The translations under genes and the position numbers were made by a program. The notes below the pieces were generated by a model. The model made no database searches and was not told the DNA's origin. It saw nothing but the letters and a program-made list of their open reading frames with translations. DNA of 14,729 bases from an uncultured Clostridia bacterium (lineage in GTDB: Bacteria; Bacillota; Clostridia; Christensenellales; Aristaeellaceae): positions 1 to 14,729 of the forward strand of contig CAKTUS010000067.1 in assembly GCA_934621485.1 (NCBI GenBank), in the 5' to 3' direction. Each line of letters opens with the position of its first letter. The first letter of the stretch is position 1. This document shows positions 14,058 to 14,729 of the stretch, piece after piece.

Positions 14058-14249
14058 GAAACGGACGCCCAGTGGGCACAGCCGCCATGGGCGGTTCGTC
14101 ATCCTCAGGTAGAGCGTGAAGCGAGCGAGGGCTACGGTCGTTGTCCTCCCCATGTTTGAGCAGCCGCTCTGCCTGCTGCCCCTTCCCTTTTCGCCAGAAT
14201 GAAGCGCTCCCAAAAAGGTAGACCATAATCAGCAAAAAAACGTTCATGC
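14058..14249. other. Unassigned non-coding stretch
   Basis: I see no gene with a ribosome site, no repeat and no clear regulatory signal here. A 70-codon minus-strand frame at 14035-14247 was considered and not accepted. Confidence 0.4.
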
Positions 14250-14301
14250 AAGCGAAAGGGGCTTGCTGTCTGTGAATGGCAGGCGGCAAGCCCCTTCGCT
14301 T
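14250..14301. other. Long imperfect inverted repeat
   Basis: AAGCGAAAGGG GCTTGC (14250-14266) pairs with GCAAGCCCC TTCGCTT (14286-14301), 16 pairs with one bulged base and a 19-base loop. On the minus strand a T7 run begins about nine bases after the stem, too far for a textbook terminator. It may be a structured RNA or a remnant of one. Confidence 0.6.
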
Positions 14302-14386
14302 TGCCTTCATCCTGTGGCTGTTATGGTAATCCGGATATTCAACGAGCTCCTGCTTGACGGGTTCACAGAGCGGAACTCCTGCAAAT

Positions 14387-14450
14387 GCAGCGGCTCGCCA
14401 GGCGGCAAAGCTCGTAAGGAAAGCCTTCGGTTTTGGGATCATGCCCGCCG
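14387..14450 (+). repeat. Dispersed module B, partial copy
   Basis: Contains CGGCTCGCC, GGCGGCAAAGCTCGTAAGGAAAGCC split by a few changes, and GCCCGCCGG, aligning with the first two thirds of the copies at 201-291 and 13477-13738. The TTGCTGCGCA hairpin that serves as target elsewhere is replaced by unrelated bases. Confidence 0.6.
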
Positions 14451-14543
14451 GCAAAGCCGGAGGCTTGCCTAAGCCCCGTAAGGGCCTAAGAGCGGCAGCG
14501 CGCACGCTTTGAAAGTCTGCCTTTTGCCCCCCTTTCCTAGCCT

Positions 14544-14570
14544 CCTGCTTGATGCAGGCGTTTTCTTTAT
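14544..14570 (+). terminator. Weak plus-strand terminator candidate
   Basis: CCTGC/GCAGG with a TTGAT loop (14544-14558) is followed by CGTTTTCTTTATT. The stem has only five pairs, so this is tentative. It would stop rightward transcripts. Confidence 0.35.
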
Positions 14571-14572
14571 TG

Positions 14573-14606
14573 GGCAACAAAAATGGGAGGGGCATGCTCC
14601 TCCCAT
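14573..14606 (-). terminator. Rho-independent terminator for a leftward gene beyond the window
   Basis: ATGGGAGGGG (14583-14592) pairs with CTCCTCCCAT (14597-14606) across CATG, ten pairs including one G-T wobble. On the minus strand the stem is followed directly by TTTTGTTG. It fits the end of a transcript entering from the right edge. Confidence 0.75.
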
Positions 14607-14675
14607 ATCACCAGTTGTTTTTAAGGCAACGCCGCACAAATGAGGCGGTCGGTCGGCGAATGGATTTTTCGTCAG

Positions 14676-14721
14676 ATGCAAATTTCGAAGATTTACTGGC
14701 GGTAAATCAAGGAATTTGCAT
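14676..14721. repeat. Nested inverted repeat at the window edge
   Basis: Outer arms ATGCAAATT (14676-14684) and AATTTGCAT (14713-14721) enclose an inner hairpin GATTTAC/GTAAATC (14690-14696 and 14702-14708) around TGGCG. The region is markedly more AT-rich than the rest of the window. It could be a mobile-element end, a recombination site or a structured RNA. The window ends eight bases later, so its context is cut off. Confidence 0.6.
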
Positions 14722-14729
14722 GCCGCAGA

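Noticed and set aside
13403..14119. A 238-codon plus-strand frame across the repeat region
   Set aside because: It runs through the 155-base element and hairpins and is rich in Arg. Similar peptides arise wherever the element is read, so it is a by-product of the repeat.
14035..14247. A 70-residue minus-strand frame with a hydrophobic start (MNVFLLIMVYLFG)
   Set aside because: The N-terminus looks like a membrane segment, but there is no ribosome site, the start lies against a long hairpin, and the 3' end runs into a decayed repeat. It may deserve a conservation test.
1..14729. tRNA, rRNA or riboswitch genes
   Set aside because: No cloverleaf, rRNA segment or recognisable riboswitch core was found by eye; a covariance-model search would settle it.

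Overview
The window looks like chromosomal DNA of a GC-rich, spore-forming member of the Clostridia (Bacillota). This rests on a long Firmicute-type PRPP synthetase, a YlbJ-like sporulation membrane protein, an RsfA/Myb-like regulator behind a promoter resembling forespore sigma-G sites, a PHP-containing DnaE, and strong AAGGAGG-type ribosome sites on almost every gene. The organism is inferred from gene content; no rRNA or other marker is present.

Layout, left to right. Positions 1-425 hold no gene but contain a repeat mosaic. prs (426-1640, minus) diverges from a ylbJ-like gene (1826-2680, plus). The ylbJ-like gene converges on, and overlaps by 23 bases, the end of a tight four-gene minus-strand operon read from 6629 down to 2658: a degenerate M20-peptidase-like protein, a polytopic GT-C-like membrane protein, a 73-residue unknown and a GtrA family membrane protein. 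The gap 6630-6929 holds a second repeat insertion. Next come dnaE (6930-10532, minus) and, upstream of it, a secreted phosphodiester-glycosidase-domain protein (10566-11483, minus) with a good vegetative promoter. Divergent from that are a solute-binding-like secreted protein (11625-12653, plus) and the RsfA/Myb-like regulator (12721-13434, plus). Positions 13435-14729 hold no supported gene: repeats, a run of hairpins and terminators, ending in a nested inverted repeat at the window edge.

How the genes relate. The membrane operon looks like a cell-envelope glycan set: GtrA proteins are commonly linked to polyprenol-phosphate-sugar handling, and GT-C proteins use such donors. prs and dnaE are housekeeping nucleotide and replication genes. 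The ylbJ-like and rsfA-like genes point to sporulation.

The most unusual content is a 155-base non-coding element present in three full copies (21-175, 6713-6867, 13530-13684) and probably one decayed copy (about 13968-14057). Each full copy sits between two exact copies of a 17-20 base sequence that differs from locus to locus but always folds as a hairpin. A related repeat at 201-291 carries the same target hairpin uninterrupted, so it serves as an internal empty site. This supports insertion of a small mobile element into palindromic targets with an unusually long target duplication. No transposase is encoded here.
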